A stretch of 64,000 bases of DNA from Nakaseomyces glabratus (GCF_010111755.1 NC_088955.1:124001-188000); one strand, 5' to 3'. Shown: positions 39,335 through 49,407, numbered from the stretch's first letter. Program-made: numbers and translations. Notes: a model not told the origin generated them from the sequence alone.

Positions 39335-39643
39335 ATGGACCAGATGGAAGTGGACTCCGAGGAAGTTCCCAAGAAGAAGTTTCAGATCAAGAAGTGGACT
39401 GCTGTTGCTTTCTGGTCGTGGGACATAGCTGTGGATAACTGTGCGATCTGTAGGAACCACATCATGGAACCGTGTATAGAGTGTCAGCCGAAGGCAATGA
39501 CTGATACAGATAACGAATGTGTGGCCGCGTGGGGTACGTGTAACCACGCCTTCCATTTACACTGTATAAACAAGTGGATTAAGACGAGAGATGCCTGTCC
39601 GCTAGATAACCAGCCTTGGCACTTAGCCAGGTGTGGGAGGTAG
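39335..39643 (+). CDS. HRT1: HRT1/RBX1: RING-H2 subunit of cullin ubiquitin ligases
   Basis: The 102-residue protein is nearly identical to Rbx1/Roc1 from [13 protein letters not shown] (cullin-intercalating strand) to the end. It contains the extended RING-H2 zinc ligands [20 protein letters not shown] and CPLD. It recruits E2 (Cdc34) to SCF and other cullin complexes. It is shorter than S. cerevisiae Hrt1 (121) only because the variable N-terminus is shorter. It is syntenic with YOL133W. Confidence 0.98.
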   Translation: MDQMEVDSEEVPKKKFQIKKWTAVAFWSWDIAVDNCAICRNHIMEPCIECQPKAMTDTDNECVAAWGTCNHAFHLHCINKWIKTRDACPLDNQPWHLARCGR

Positions 39644-39993
39644 GTATGTGCAAATGCCTGTCTTACAGATTACAAATTACAATTATGCATAAGAATTAGT
39701 CTCACCTGGTGTGATTCAATGTGTTGGGTTATGCGCAATTTCGATTCCTCCTGGGTGTTTGTTGAATGTAGATCTCTCGCCCACAGATTTGAACGGTATT
39801 GTGGCATGTCCAGGTGATATGCAGCGATAATCTCTGTCCCTAAACTTGATAGATTGCCTATTCTTTCTTTTAAAGGTGGTTTAAAAGGTATTTCTCTATT
39901 TTATGAAAGTATACTGTTCGGATCTATAAGAATAATATATAATATTACATCTATATGTATCATTTAATTGAATTTATACGTTAAAGAGATGGT
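39644..39993. other. HRT1-EMW1 convergent 3' region
   Basis: This is 350 bp of AT-rich DNA between convergent genes. No motif or gene was seen. Confidence 0.55.
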
Positions 39994-42708
39994 TTACAAT
40001 TGTTCACGTAATTCGAGTAACTTCTCCCAGCCGTCTGTATCCTCCCATCTGCTCTTACCTCTGCTCATCAATGCCTTGATTGTGGACCTACATTTATACT
40101 TCCAATCTTTGCAGACTAAACTGCCCTCGCCATGTTTGCCTTCCATCTCGCCCAGAGACTCATACGCAGCAACTAGATCGCTACAAACCTCGACAACTTC
40201 GTTCCATACTCTCTCGTCGACGTCCATGTCTGGGTTATGGCTGACAGCACGATATGCCTTCTCTTCGCATTCTAGGGAAGCCCAAGGTCTCTTACGCCAC
40301 AGCTCTACCCTTGCAGCTAACTTCCAACATCTTGCGTCAGTTGTAATAACGGATGGAAGTGTATTGCAAATAAAATCCATGCAACTCCTTTGAAAATATG
40401 TAAACTTAACCTCACCTTCCTCATTTGGTTTCGGGTAATCTGATGTAACAAGGAGCTCTACCAATTTTTCAACAACAGGTAGATCAATAGCCTGTTCCCC
40501 ACTCTTATCCTTCTTGATCTCGATCAGTTGCTTACATGCAGCTAAAACATCCTCCCATTCATCTAATTTAACAGACACTAACAAGAAATTCTCCCATATC
40601 CTCCAGTTCTTTTGAGAGTCACTGGATATAGCCTGCTTCAGACAGCTATGTGCTTCCTTTAGTTTACCTTGTTGGACATAGGCAGCACTCAGGTTGGACC
40701 AAGACATAGCATGTGTTGGATCTAATGCAGTACATCTAGTGAAGGCTTCGGCAGCTATTTCCATTTTATTGCACTCAAGAGCGATGCAACCATAGAAATA
40801 CCAAGTTTCAAAGCTTAATGAGTACTGTCTCAAGGAATCATTCAGATGTTTCAAAGCTAAACCGTAATTCTTTTCTATATTGGCGTTTGGTGGTGGGTTA
40901 AAATAATATCTAGCCAACGAGTTTTTGGCGTTGACATATTTACCGATTGACCAACTTTTCTCCCATAGAGAGGGGTCTTGTCTTATGTCACCAAGTATAG
41001 AATAGGCCCTGGCATCATTAGGTGTGGATTCGATTCTGTTCAATAACATTTGTTCAGCTTTCTTTTCATCACCTACAGCAGCATAACATAACGCAGCTTC
41101 ACAGCTCATTCCCAACCGCTCATATATCTCAACAGCCGACTTCAAAACACCAAGAGACATATATTTTTCAGCTAATTTGGCATCTAGTTCCCATCTTGGT
41201 ATGAATGGAATTTGATGGATGTATTTTAATCTTGGCATAGAGCTTTCGTACTCTGGATCAGTTGCTTTAGGTAACAAAGTGGTTGATATTTTCAACCCTA
41301 GTTCTTCTACTAAAGATTGCATCTGTAAAATACCCCTCTCGATAGTTTTGGCCTTAGTAGTTTCAATCACAGATCTTTCCCATAGTGCTCTAGAGAAGAT
41401 AGTCCAGTTTTTTGGTCCTTCCTGGTAAATAATTCTACCGACTAGCGCACCAAGCTCCTCTTCAACAAGAGGATCAAAAGCCGGAGAGGTTTGTCTTAAG
41501 GTGTATAGTCGTAGTAACAGTTGGATATTGTCATAATCTGAAAGTGTAGGTTGGGCATTCGGATCGATCTCTTGTAATTCAAGTGGAATATTTTCTTGTC
41601 TAATGGCTACAGGTAGTAATTTATCCTCTACAATTCCATCGTTTTCAAATTTTTGCTTCTTGAATATCTGATCATCTAAGGGTTCATTGGCAATATCTTC
41701 ATAAGTGGGTTTTTCTAGCAATATTTCTGAATTTAATTGTAACACATCTGGTTGAGTTGATATATTTTCTTTTGGCTGGTTGCTGAAGAATTTTGATTTC
41801 GCAAGAATTAATAGACCAGATACGGCCTTCTGTTGGTATTTGGTTCTTTTAGCTCTAGCACCTGTTAGAACAAAATTAAAATCTGTTAACTTTTTAACTT
41901 TTGTTAATGCTGGCAAGGCATGATGTTCGGTGTTAATCATAAGAGAGCATTTAACGCTTTCAAGATAGTAAATCACATATAAGCTTTTTCTTAGTTTCTC
42001 CTCTGAAACTTCTTCTATATTTAAGTTTATGTTCTTAACCAAGTTTATGTTGTCATAGATAGATGCCACTACTGCTGGTTGGACACCATACATTTCCGGT
42101 AAAACTGACAATTGGGCCAATAAAGCTCTGGCTCTCCACCAATGAGCAATGCAATCAAATGGACTCTGGTCCTCACTGATTTCAACCGTTGGTGGTAATT
42201 CATCATCATTTTGGTAGTTGAACAAGGACTTCTGGCTAGTTATTTTCTCCAATAACAACAGAGCGAGAGTCAGAGCAATTGGATCATCCATATATTCGTA
42301 AGCCATTTGACCAGCTGAAGAGAGCAATGAAATGAAGCTCTTGTGTAACATCTCATTTTCATCAATATTGAAGATCAGTTTTGTGATGTTTAGGTCAGCT
42401 TTGGGACCAGTATAATTGTTCTGAGCGAACAACTGTAATGATGCAATGGCAAGGATCAAAGCTTTGCTTAGGTCTTCACTGATAATCCTATCAGTGTAGC
42501 TATCCAATGCGGCCAAAATATCTCCATCAGCATCAAGGAATGTTCCAACGTTTTTCAATATATCCTCGACAACATTGTGCGAATTACCTTCTAAGATATT
42601 TCTTGCATAAGCATGTATGCATTGATCCTGTTCAGTGTGTAGTTTCAAGCGGTCCAACTCATCAGGTGGCGAGGCTAGAAGCAAGTGGGTGAAAAGTAGC
42701 GTATCCAT
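39994..42708 (-). CDS. EMW1: EMW1: essential TPR protein (TTC27 family)
   Basis: The 904-residue helical protein has tetratricopeptide repeats at about residues 520-720 (for example AIALECNKMEIAAEAFTRCTALDPTHAMSWSNLSAAYVQQGKLKEAHSCLKQAI). This matches the TTC27/Emw1 family. It equals the length I recall for S. cerevisiae Emw1 (YNL313C), an essential protein linked to cell wall maintenance and, through the family, to assembly or biogenesis of large complexes. The exact role is not certain. The ATG at 42706-42708 is chosen; the upstream extension lacks ATG. The gene sits between HRT1 and GAS4, where S. cerevisiae chromosome XV lacks it. Confidence 0.87.
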   Translation of the reverse strand: MDTLLFTHLLLASPPDELDRLKLHTEQDQCIHAYARNILEGNSHNVVEDILKNVGTFLDADGDILAALDSYTDRIISEDLSKALILAIASLQLFAQNNYTGPKADLNITKLIFNIDENEMLHKSFISLLSSAGQMAYEYMDDPIALTLALLLLEKITSQKSLFNYQNDDELPPTVEISEDQSPFDCIAHWWRARALLAQLSVLPEMYGVQPAVVASIYDNINLVKNINLNIEEVSEEKLRKSLYVIYYLESVKCSLMINTEHHALPALTKVKKLTDFNFVLTGARAKRTKYQQKAVSGLLILAKSKFFSNQPKENISTQPDVLQLNSEILLEKPTYEDIANEPLDDQIFKKQKFENDGIVEDKLLPVAIRQENIPLELQEIDPNAQPTLSDYDNIQLLLRLYTLRQTSPAFDPLVEEELGALVGRIIYQEGPKNWTIFSRALWERSVIETTKAKTIERGILQMQSLVEELGLKISTTLLPKATDPEYESSMPRLKYIHQIPFIPRWELDAKLAEKYMSLGVLKSAVEIYERLGMSCEAALCYAAVGDEKKAEQMLLNRIESTPNDARAYSILGDIRQDPSLWEKSWSIGKYVNAKNSLARYYFNPPPNANIEKNYGLALKHLNDSLRQYSLSFETWYFYGCIALECNKMEIAAEAFTRCTALDPTHAMSWSNLSAAYVQQGKLKEAHSCLKQAISSDSQKNWRIWENFLLVSVKLDEWEDVLAACKQLIEIKKDKSGEQAIDLPVVEKLVELLVTSDYPKPNEEGEVKFTYFQRSCMDFICNTLPSVITTDARCWKLAARVELWRKRPWASLECEEKAYRAVSHNPDMDVDERVWNEVVEVCSDLVAAYESLGEMEGKHGEGSLVCKDWKYKCRSTIKALMSRGKSRWEDTDGWEKLLELREQL

Positions 42709-42823
42709 TGTTAGTATTACTGAAGAGGTATGCACGGTAACCTATTATATTATTCATGGACAGTTATGTTATACTACTACCTTCAAGTATTGCTATAGTT
42801 TTTTGTAAAGTGAAAAAAAAAAT

Positions 42824-42855
42824 CGATGAGCATCGCATAAAGCTGGAAAATTTTT
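42824..42855 (-). promoter_or_regulatory. PAC and RRPE motifs upstream of EMW1
   Basis: CGATGAG (42824-42830) and GGAAAATTTTT (42845-42855) lie 20 bp apart, 115-150 bp upstream of the EMW1 ATG. This is the usual ribosome-biogenesis pair. Confidence 0.55.
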
Positions 42856-43167
42856 GCAGAAAGCGTTGCGTAGTGCGGAAACTTAATTCACTTGAGATAC
42901 AAGCTATATTAAGTGATCCTTAATAGCTTTGTACCCTCCTATGATTGAGTAGACTTCGCAGCAGTATGTTTCTTGAGAGCTAGTACCCTGTCAAGGTTGA
43001 TTGAACACAAAGCAGGCGATTCGGATGCCCGGTTAATATGGTCCTAACTATCACCCAGTAAGATAATATAGCAAGATTCCTAGGGTTTATTGCCTAAGGT
43101 AGAAATTTATTAGGTGGTATTAGCAGGACGCTAGATGGGTGGTCGGTTTGGTTGATCAAAACTCTAT

Positions 43168-43176
43168 TTTTGTGTC
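43168..43176 (-). promoter_or_regulatory. Middle sporulation element (Ndt80 site) upstream of GAS4
   Basis: The minus strand reads GACACAAAA, a perfect gNCRCAAAW match, 147-155 bp upstream of the GAS4 ATG. Confidence 0.55.
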
Positions 43177-43286
43177 ATAAAAAGCAGAGCAGTTTGATTG
43201 GGAGGCATTGAAGAACAGTAATACTGAAAGTATCGCCGCTTGATCAGTTACTTTGGGGACCTTATTTCAGAATATTGAGCACTGGT

Positions 43287-43316
43287 ATGTTTAAACAACG
43301 GCAAAAAGGTAGTTAA
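43287..43316 (+). other. Candidate 9-codon uORF in the GAS4 leader
   Basis: ATG at 43287 runs to TAA at 43314-43316 and ends 6 nt before the GAS4 ATG. Whether it is transcribed depends on the unknown start site. Confidence 0.35.
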
Positions 43317-43322
43317 TATTAG

Positions 43323-44729
43323 ATGTCAACTACAATGCAAGTCTTCATTTTATGGGTGCTTTTTCTCGGAGTTGGGCAATGTTACTTGAATCCGATAACT
43401 ATACAAAACAAGCATTTTGTTGATTCTGTAACTGGTGAGCCTTTCTTTATAAAGGGTGTGGATTATCAACCGGGAGGAGCTGCGGGCATTAATGGTGAAT
43501 CGGATCCTCTATCAGATCCCAAGAAATGTGCTCGGGATATTGTGTTGTTTCAAGAGCTCGGCATAAACACTGTACGTGTTTATTCGATCAACCCTGATCT
43601 CGACCACAATATATGCATGAGTATGTTGTCAATGGCTGGTATATATCTCATTTTGGATGTGAATTCGCCATTACCAAACCAGCATCTCAATCGGTATGAA
43701 CCTTGGAAGACATATAATCCATTATATCTTGAACATGTATTTAAAGTTGTGTCACAGTTCTCGGGATACAATAATACTTTAGGATTTTTTGCTGGTAATG
43801 AAGTTATTAATGATGAAGAGTCAGCAACTAACTCTCCTATTTACGTCAAAAAGTTAATAGGTGATATTAAGGAGTATATTGCAATCACATGTGATAGATT
43901 AATACCTGTTGGTTATTCTGCCGCGGATGACCTCAACTATCGGGTTTCATTGTCTCAATACCTGGAATGCTCTACGAACTCTAATAAGGTTTATGACTCC
44001 GTGGATTTCTACGGTGTCAACTCGTACCAATGGTGTGGTGAGCAAACAATTAGGACATCTGGATATGATAAACTAATTGAGGCATATAGGAACTATACAA
44101 AGCCGGTGATGCTGTCTGAGTTTGGTTGCAATAGGGTTCTTCCCCGTCAGTTTGGCGAAGTTGAAGTCTTGTACTCAAAGGAAATGTACACAGTCTTCAG
44201 TGGAGGGTTAGTCTATGAGTATAGTCAAGAGCCTAATAATTATGGTCTAGTAAAGATTAATCACGATGGCTCTGTAAGAATGTTACCTGATTTTGTGACT
44301 TTACAAGAGAAATATAAGAAAATCGCTTTGCCCAATCGTGATCAACTCCATAAAGAGTTGGAAGGTCAATCCATTGGTCTTAAGAGGAACGTTTTGTGTC
44401 TGGATAAATATGAGAACCTCGAAATTAGTGGCAAAACTGAAAATGACATACCTGCAAAGGCAATCAAGACTGGAATTCAAGTTAAAAGAGGTCATATTCT
44501 TGAGCTTCTAAATTCTAATACTTTACAAGTACAATTCGAAATATTCGATGTATATGGTCAAAGATGGCAAGGACCTAAAATTGTCACTCCAATCACTAGG
44601 AAAACAAGTAACAAAAAAGAAAACGAGGCGAAGACGAATGGAGCCAATGGAACCAGCGAGTCTTTGTTGATTGAAAGCATTTTCACCATGTTACTAATGG
44701 TAATAGCAGTTCAGTGTATTATTTTATAG
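43323..44729 (+). CDS. GAS4: GAS4: GPI-anchored beta-1,3-glucanosyltransferase (GH72)
   Basis: The 468-residue protein has a signal peptide (about 1-20) and a GH72 catalytic domain (about 21-330). Its acid/base Glu160 lies in FFAGNEV and its nucleophile Glu266 in VMLSEFGCN. No Cys-box (X8/CBM43) module follows, as in the Gas3-5 subgroup, and a hydrophobic GPI signal ends the protein. The enzyme elongates and remodels beta-1,3-glucan. Synteny with YOL132W gives GAS4, which in S. cerevisiae is sporulation-specific and builds the spore wall. The promoter keeps an Ndt80-type element. A second Met at residue 5 is an alternative start. Confidence 0.93.
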   Translation: MSTTMQVFILWVLFLGVGQCYLNPITIQNKHFVDSVTGEPFFIKGVDYQPGGAAGINGESDPLSDPKKCARDIVLFQELGINTVRVYSINPDLDHNICMSMLSMAGIYLILDVNSPLPNQHLNRYEPWKTYNPLYLEHVFKVVSQFSGYNNTLGFFAGNEVINDEESATNSPIYVKKLIGDIKEYIAITCDRLIPVGYSAADDLNYRVSLSQYLECSTNSNKVYDSVDFYGVNSYQWCGEQTIRTSGYDKLIEAYRNYTKPVMLSEFGCNRVLPRQFGEVEVLYSKEMYTVFSGGLVYEYSQEPNNYGLVKINHDGSVRMLPDFVTLQEKYKKIALPNRDQLHKELEGQSIGLKRNVLCLDKYENLEISGKTENDIPAKAIKTGIQVKRGHILELLNSNTLQVQFEIFDVYGQRWQGPKIVTPITRKTSNKKENEAKTNGANGTSESLLIESIFTMLLMVIAVQCIIL

Positions 44730-45054
44730 ATGAGCATCACATAGATATATATGTTTATTTAATTTTTATTGAGTTCACCGTTTAATGTTTAGTTGATGAA
44801 TGGAGGAGGGAAAAGGTGTCGTAAAATTATGAAACAAAGCTGATACCTGAGTATGTATTATGTAGTGTTGAAATTAATCTACCTGCTCCTATACCCAAAT
44901 TCATTTTTTTATTTCAATTTATATATATCTATTAGCAGGTGGACCAATATACATATTTTTTCAGTTAAGCATCTCTATATTGTTAGAGTTGCACATATTT
45001 TCCCTGCCAAAAATGTTTTTATATATATAACTATATCACGATACATCAATAACG
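44730..45054. other. GAS4-small gene intergenic region
   Basis: This is 325 bp of very AT-rich DNA with TATATATA runs near 44921 and 45021, which may serve as TATA for the next gene. Nothing else was seen. Confidence 0.5.
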
Positions 45055-45288
45055 ATGTCTGATGACCTCAAAAGGATAATAGTAGAACGATCTGATATCG
45101 CCAAAGCTCTCAGAGAGCGCAGACTCTCCCTGATTCATATAAACAACATCAGCGCCGCACCATCACCCGGAACGCTAGCGCAATTGCTGTCTAGCACATT
45201 TGAGGACCTCCCAGCCCCACCAACATCGTCATCTTCACGTATATCCCAGAGCCCACAACCGAAGACAAGTTATTGGCCAAACTACTAA
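45055..45288 (+). CDS. Small hypothetical protein, positional YOL131W homologue
   Basis: A 77-codon ORF starts at ATG 45055 with favourable adenines upstream (AACGATG). The N-terminal half is charged and helical (ERSDIAKALRERRLSLIHI) and the C-terminal half is Ser/Pro-rich. No domain is recognised. It occupies, on the same strand, the place of the uncharacterised S. cerevisiae YOL131W between GAS4 and ALR1, which is the main reason for calling it. Homology was not verified by alignment. A chance ORF is possible. Confidence 0.45.
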   Translation: MSDDLKRIIVERSDIAKALRERRLSLIHINNISAAPSPGTLAQLLSSTFEDLPAPPTSSSSRISQSPQPKTSYWPNY

Positions 45289-45865
45289 GCTGGCTTCATG
45301 TATTTACGTATTTCAAGAATAAATTGCAATATAACTCCACAAAATAACCAGCAGAAATGTAAAAAAGCAAAAAACAAAGCCCACAAAAATATACTACAAA
45401 TTAAAGTAAAAATTACTGCGACAATGACTATATTAATCACATCCTATAATGAACTGCAACTTTGGCAAGAATATAGTTTGGCAATAGGCTGTATACTAAC
45501 AATTGTGCTATAGCACACAAAACGACATAATAAAATTTTTCCCCAGCTTACCGGGCACCACGAGGCTGGGGGGGGGACCTTTTGGCAGCGATGAGGTTTG
45601 GATGCTCATAGATAAGGTTGGCATACTTTTGCTGACAGTTGCTTGCTATTTGCTGGAATTTGGCAGTCAAGAGTCTTGAGTGATGAAATAGGTTTATAGC
45701 GGGACCTTGTGATGCAACTTGTGCCGGTGCTAAACAGATATATATAAAGGACAATAGGACAGCGAAAGGCACAACGACAACTACAGGCACGGTTTAGAAA
45801 TAATAAGACGGTATCAAAGGATCAAGTAGCTGGTAAGGAACACGAAATCTTGAATAAATGCCAAG
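45289..45865. other. ALR1 promoter region
   Basis: This 577-bp region has a G8 run at about 45570, TATATATAAAG at 45739-45749 (likely TATA box) and the start of an overlapping uORF at 45858. No gene was seen. Confidence 0.55.
45739..45749 (+). promoter_or_regulatory. TATA box of ALR1
   Basis: TATATATAAAG lies about 117-127 bp upstream of the ALR1 ATG. Confidence 0.5.
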
Positions 45866-48277
45866 ATGTCTTCTTCTAGTGAATCGGAGCCGCACTCTCC
45901 GCAGCTTTCGCACACTTCTGTGGCAGAGTCTATGGTTTCCATGAACACTGAGGATCACAATGAGTTGTATGACCACAGGCAGCACATTAGTGTTCCTCCG
46001 CGGTTAGGCCAGGATTCTCCTGGGAGTTCCAATCTTAATGCGAGGCATATGATGCTTGATGATAGAGCTAATGAAGATTTTGGTTTTATGAACATTGAAG
46101 GGGCAGACTCTGATTGCGAGCCACTGGGGAAGGACCACCACAAATTAAGGTCTACAGCTTTACAAAATTCTAATGCGAGACCTTCTAGATTGGCCCACAC
46201 AGTTAACCACCAGGAAGTTGTCCAACCTGCGACAATCACAACCGACAATAGTGAGTTGAAGAAGAATGTCTCAGCAATTTCGGCTTCTCCACCAACAAAG
46301 ACTCGAAGACAGTCCAATACATTTTCACTTACAGACAAGAAACCGCTAAAGAGGACCATGTCAAGGCATAACTCCGTGAATTCTGCTGTGTCATCTTCAA
46401 ATAGGCTTAACTTGGCTGCTGTTTCGAGAAGCATTTCCCACAAGTCGGTAGATGATGATAACCTCAAACGTAAGATTACGAGGGCATCGTTTAGTAGCGA
46501 CAATTCTCAGGCATCCAGAGAGTCTCAAGAGACCGAGGAAGATGTTTGCTTCCCTATGCCTCCACAGTTACATAGCCGTGTTAATGGCATAGACTTTGAC
46601 GAACTAGAGGAATTTGCAGAGCAAGTCAACGAACAGAAAAAGCTATGTGAAATTTCCTTGAGTGCACAGAAGAGTGGCTCAAACGGAATTCAAGCCTCTG
46701 GCTCTTCATCATCCGCTAATTCTTATATGTCAGAAGCAGCTCTCAAATATACTCCAAAACATTTAAGAAAAGACCTCTCTCCTCCCAAATCTGAGTCCCT
46801 TAACAGTAACTCATCCAATTCTCCTGATTCTAACCAACCCCAAGGTGTCTCATTTGGTAATAACAAGATTGAAGGTGAAGATGAGCCATACGAAGAAAAA
46901 CCCCAAGCTTATACCCAAACTCCCGAAAACCAATTCTACGGAGACGGGAGTTTTAAAGCTCCTGACAGATTTTCTTTCTTCTCATCAGAAATGGAAGAAA
47001 CGATACATGCCACAGATATAGCAAACTTAGTGACACCAGGGCAGTCATTCTTTGACCTCTTCAGGGGCGGAGAGCCAACGTGGTGGCTAGATTGTAGCTA
47101 TCCTACTGATGATGAAATGAGATGTCTTGCAAAGGCTTTTGGCATCCATCCTTTGACTGCTGAAGATATTAGAATGCAAGAAACTCGTGAGAAAGTGGAG
47201 TTATTTAAGTCCTACTATTTTGTTTGTTTCCATACATTTGAAAATGATAACGAATCTGAAGATTTCCTAGAGCCAATCAATGTATATGTGGTTGTATTTA
47301 GATCAGGTGTTTTGACATTTCACTTTGGACCCATTTCACATTGTGCTAATGTTAGAAGACGTGTGAGACAGCTGCGAGATTATGTCGACGTGAACTCTGA
47401 CTGGCTTTGTTATGCTCTGATTGATGATATTACCGATAGTTTTGCTCCAGTTATTAGATCGATAGAGCTAGAAGCGGACTCAATTGAAGACTCCGTGTTT
47501 ATGGCAAGAGACTTGGATTTTGCTGCGATGTTACAAAGGATCGGTGAAAGTAGGCGCAAAACGATGACTTTAATGAGATTACTAAGTGGCAAAGCAGATG
47601 TCATCAAAATGTTCGCCAAGAGATGTCAAGATGAGGCTAATGGTATCGGTCCTGCATTGACGTCTGAGGTCAACATAGCAAATCTAACTTCAAGCAGTGA
47701 CCCTAATGTCAAATATATGCAGAAATTGCAAATGAATACACAACCAAGAGGTGATATCGCGCTGTATCTAGGTGACATCCAGGATCATTTACTGACAATG
47801 TATCAAAACTTATCAGCTTATGAAAAGATTTTTTCTAGATCACATACCAACTACTTAGCACAACTTCAAGTGGAATCCTTCAACTCCAACAACAAAGTCA
47901 CAGAAATGCTTGGTAAAGTGACTATGATAGGTACTGTATTAGTACCACTGAACCTAATAACTGGTCTTTTCGGTATGAACGTCAAAGTTCCAGGGCAGGA
48001 CACCAGTATTGCATGGTGGTTTGGCATTCTTGGCGTGATGATCGGAATTGCAATTTGTTTATGGTTCCTCGCATCACTATGGATCAAAAGTCTTGTCCCC
48101 CCAGCTACCTTAAACGAGGCCGCTGAAAGTGGAGCCAAGTCAATTCTCTCTAGTTTCATCCCCCGGGGACCTAAAAACGAGAATGACCCAAAATACTCGC
48201 GAGGCAGATCAAAATACGGAGGCCCCTCCAACCGTTCGATAGCAAGTCTGCCAAGCAAATACAGCAGATATGATTAA
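45866..48277 (+). CDS. ALR1: ALR1: plasma-membrane magnesium transporter (CorA superfamily)
   Basis: The 803-residue CorA/Mrs2/Alr protein has a long Ser/Asn-rich cytosolic N-terminus (about 1-370), a conserved CorA funnel domain (about 385-680) and two C-terminal transmembrane helices. The diagnostic GMN motif sits at the pore mouth (GLFGMNVKV, about residues 702-710). The tail ends in PSKYSRYD, the same end as S. cerevisiae Alr1. It imports Mg2+ at the plasma membrane. Syntenic with YOL130W. A 28-codon uORF starting at 45858 overlaps the start in another frame. Confidence 0.97.
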   Translation: MSSSSESEPHSPQLSHTSVAESMVSMNTEDHNELYDHRQHISVPPRLGQDSPGSSNLNARHMMLDDRANEDFGFMNIEGADSDCEPLGKDHHKLRSTALQNSNARPSRLAHTVNHQEVVQPATITTDNSELKKNVSAISASPPTKTRRQSNTFSLTDKKPLKRTMSRHNSVNSAVSSSNRLNLAAVSRSISHKSVDDDNLKRKITRASFSSDNSQASRESQETEEDVCFPMPPQLHSRVNGIDFDELEEFAEQVNEQKKLCEISLSAQKSGSNGIQASGSSSSANSYMSEAALKYTPKHLRKDLSPPKSESLNSNSSNSPDSNQPQGVSFGNNKIEGEDEPYEEKPQAYTQTPENQFYGDGSFKAPDRFSFFSSEMEETIHATDIANLVTPGQSFFDLFRGGEPTWWLDCSYPTDDEMRCLAKAFGIHPLTAEDIRMQETREKVELFKSYYFVCFHTFENDNESEDFLEPINVYVVVFRSGVLTFHFGPISHCANVRRRVRQLRDYVDVNSDWLCYALIDDITDSFAPVIRSIELEADSIEDSVFMARDLDFAAMLQRIGESRRKTMTLMRLLSGKADVIKMFAKRCQDEANGIGPALTSEVNIANLTSSSDPNVKYMQKLQMNTQPRGDIALYLGDIQDHLLTMYQNLSAYEKIFSRSHTNYLAQLQVESFNSNNKVTEMLGKVTMIGTVLVPLNLITGLFGMNVKVPGQDTSIAWWFGILGVMIGIAICLWFLASLWIKSLVPPATLNEAAESGAKSILSSFIPRGPKNENDPKYSRGRSKYGGPSNRSIASLPSKYSRYD

Positions 48278-48861
48278 TTCGTGCTATTCTCACAACTTCA
48301 ACTATGAGCTACACCACAGACGTTTTTCACGCCCAATCATAACATCGCCACTTTTCTTGTTTACAATTCATTTAGGCATACAACATCTTTAATTTATTCT
48401 AATTTTTTGTATTTTACCATTTCAACTTTCACTCACTATTCAGCACATGTACTTCTTAATAATATACAGTAATCATTTCTATTTTGCTCTACATTTACAG
48501 AGGGCTCTCGTTATATATTTGCCTTAATCAGTGCTATTCAGCTACTTTGCTAAAACTTAGAGTGTAGATATTAGCAATTCCTTTTGAGCACTGAGTTGGG
48601 GTACACAACATCAATGCACTCATACACGTATCATATCAAAACGAATAAATACTCCTTAGCAAATTGTTATATCAAAGCAATATCTTTTAATATTTACGAA
48701 GCTATTTTATCACTCGATCCTCTTCGCTTTCTTCACCGGAGTCACCGAACCTCTAAAAGGGAAAGCGAAAGGCTTATAAAAGGGACTTCATTACAAAACT
48801 ATAAAAGTGAAGCAAGAACTGTTTATCGTAGTAGAATAAACCAGATACAGATAATACAAAT
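48278..48861. other. ALR1-VPS68 intergenic region
   Basis: This 584-bp tandem region is AT-rich with TATAAAAG at 48775-48782, the probable VPS68 TATA box. No gene was recognised. Confidence 0.55.
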
Positions 48862-49407
48862 ATGGACGAAGAACCTCAACATTTATTTAGGTTTCCTTTT
48901 CACTTGCCATCCTTTGATGGTATGCGCACGATTGGTGTATACTTGGCAGGTGTACTCTATGCCCTAGGGTTCTGGGCATTTATAGACTCGGTGCTGTTTT
49001 CCAAGTATAATAATGCTTCAGATTTACATATTACTTTTGTGGATTGGGTCCCGTTTCTTTGCAGCACGTTTGGTATGCTGATAGTAAACTCGATTGAGAA
49101 GAACAGGCTTTTGCAAGGGGCTTTATCTGGTGACAATGGTATGTTCGGGGGTATGAACATGGATTCACAATTGGCATGGCAAGCTAGATCTGTGCTGTTT
49201 CTGGGGTTTGCACTACTAGCTGGTGGCATTTCTGGTTCTCTAGTAATTTTGATTATAAAGTATATTGTGAGAGACTACATATCATTCCCAACATTAGGGA
49301 TGGGTATCGAAAATGTGGTCTCAAACGCATGTGTGATGCTAAGTTGTGTTGTTCTATGGGTTGCACAAAATATTGAAGATGAATATTCATACAACCTCAC
49401 TTTGTAA
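48862..49407 (+). CDS. VPS68: VPS68: vacuolar/endosomal membrane protein
   Basis: The 181-residue protein has four predicted transmembrane segments (about 27-50, 58-75, 108-135, 145-170) and a short soluble N-terminus (MDEEPQHLFRFPFHLPSFDG). This fits the UPF0220/TMEM50 family that includes Vps68 (184 residues). Vps68 cooperates with Vps55 in late endosome to vacuole trafficking. Syntenic with YOL129W. Confidence 0.93.
   Translation: MDEEPQHLFRFPFHLPSFDGMRTIGVYLAGVLYALGFWAFIDSVLFSKYNNASDLHITFVDWVPFLCSTFGMLIVNSIEKNRLLQGALSGDNGMFGGMNMDSQLAWQARSVLFLGFALLAGGISGSLVILIIKYIVRDYISFPTLGMGIENVVSNACVMLSCVVLWVAQNIEDEYSYNLTL

Larger units (their letters stand above)
42709..43322. other. Divergent EMW1-GAS4 promoter region
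   Basis: This 614-bp region has PAC and RRPE words on the EMW1 side, a middle-sporulation element and a 9-codon uORF on the GAS4 side (listed separately). Confidence 0.6.
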
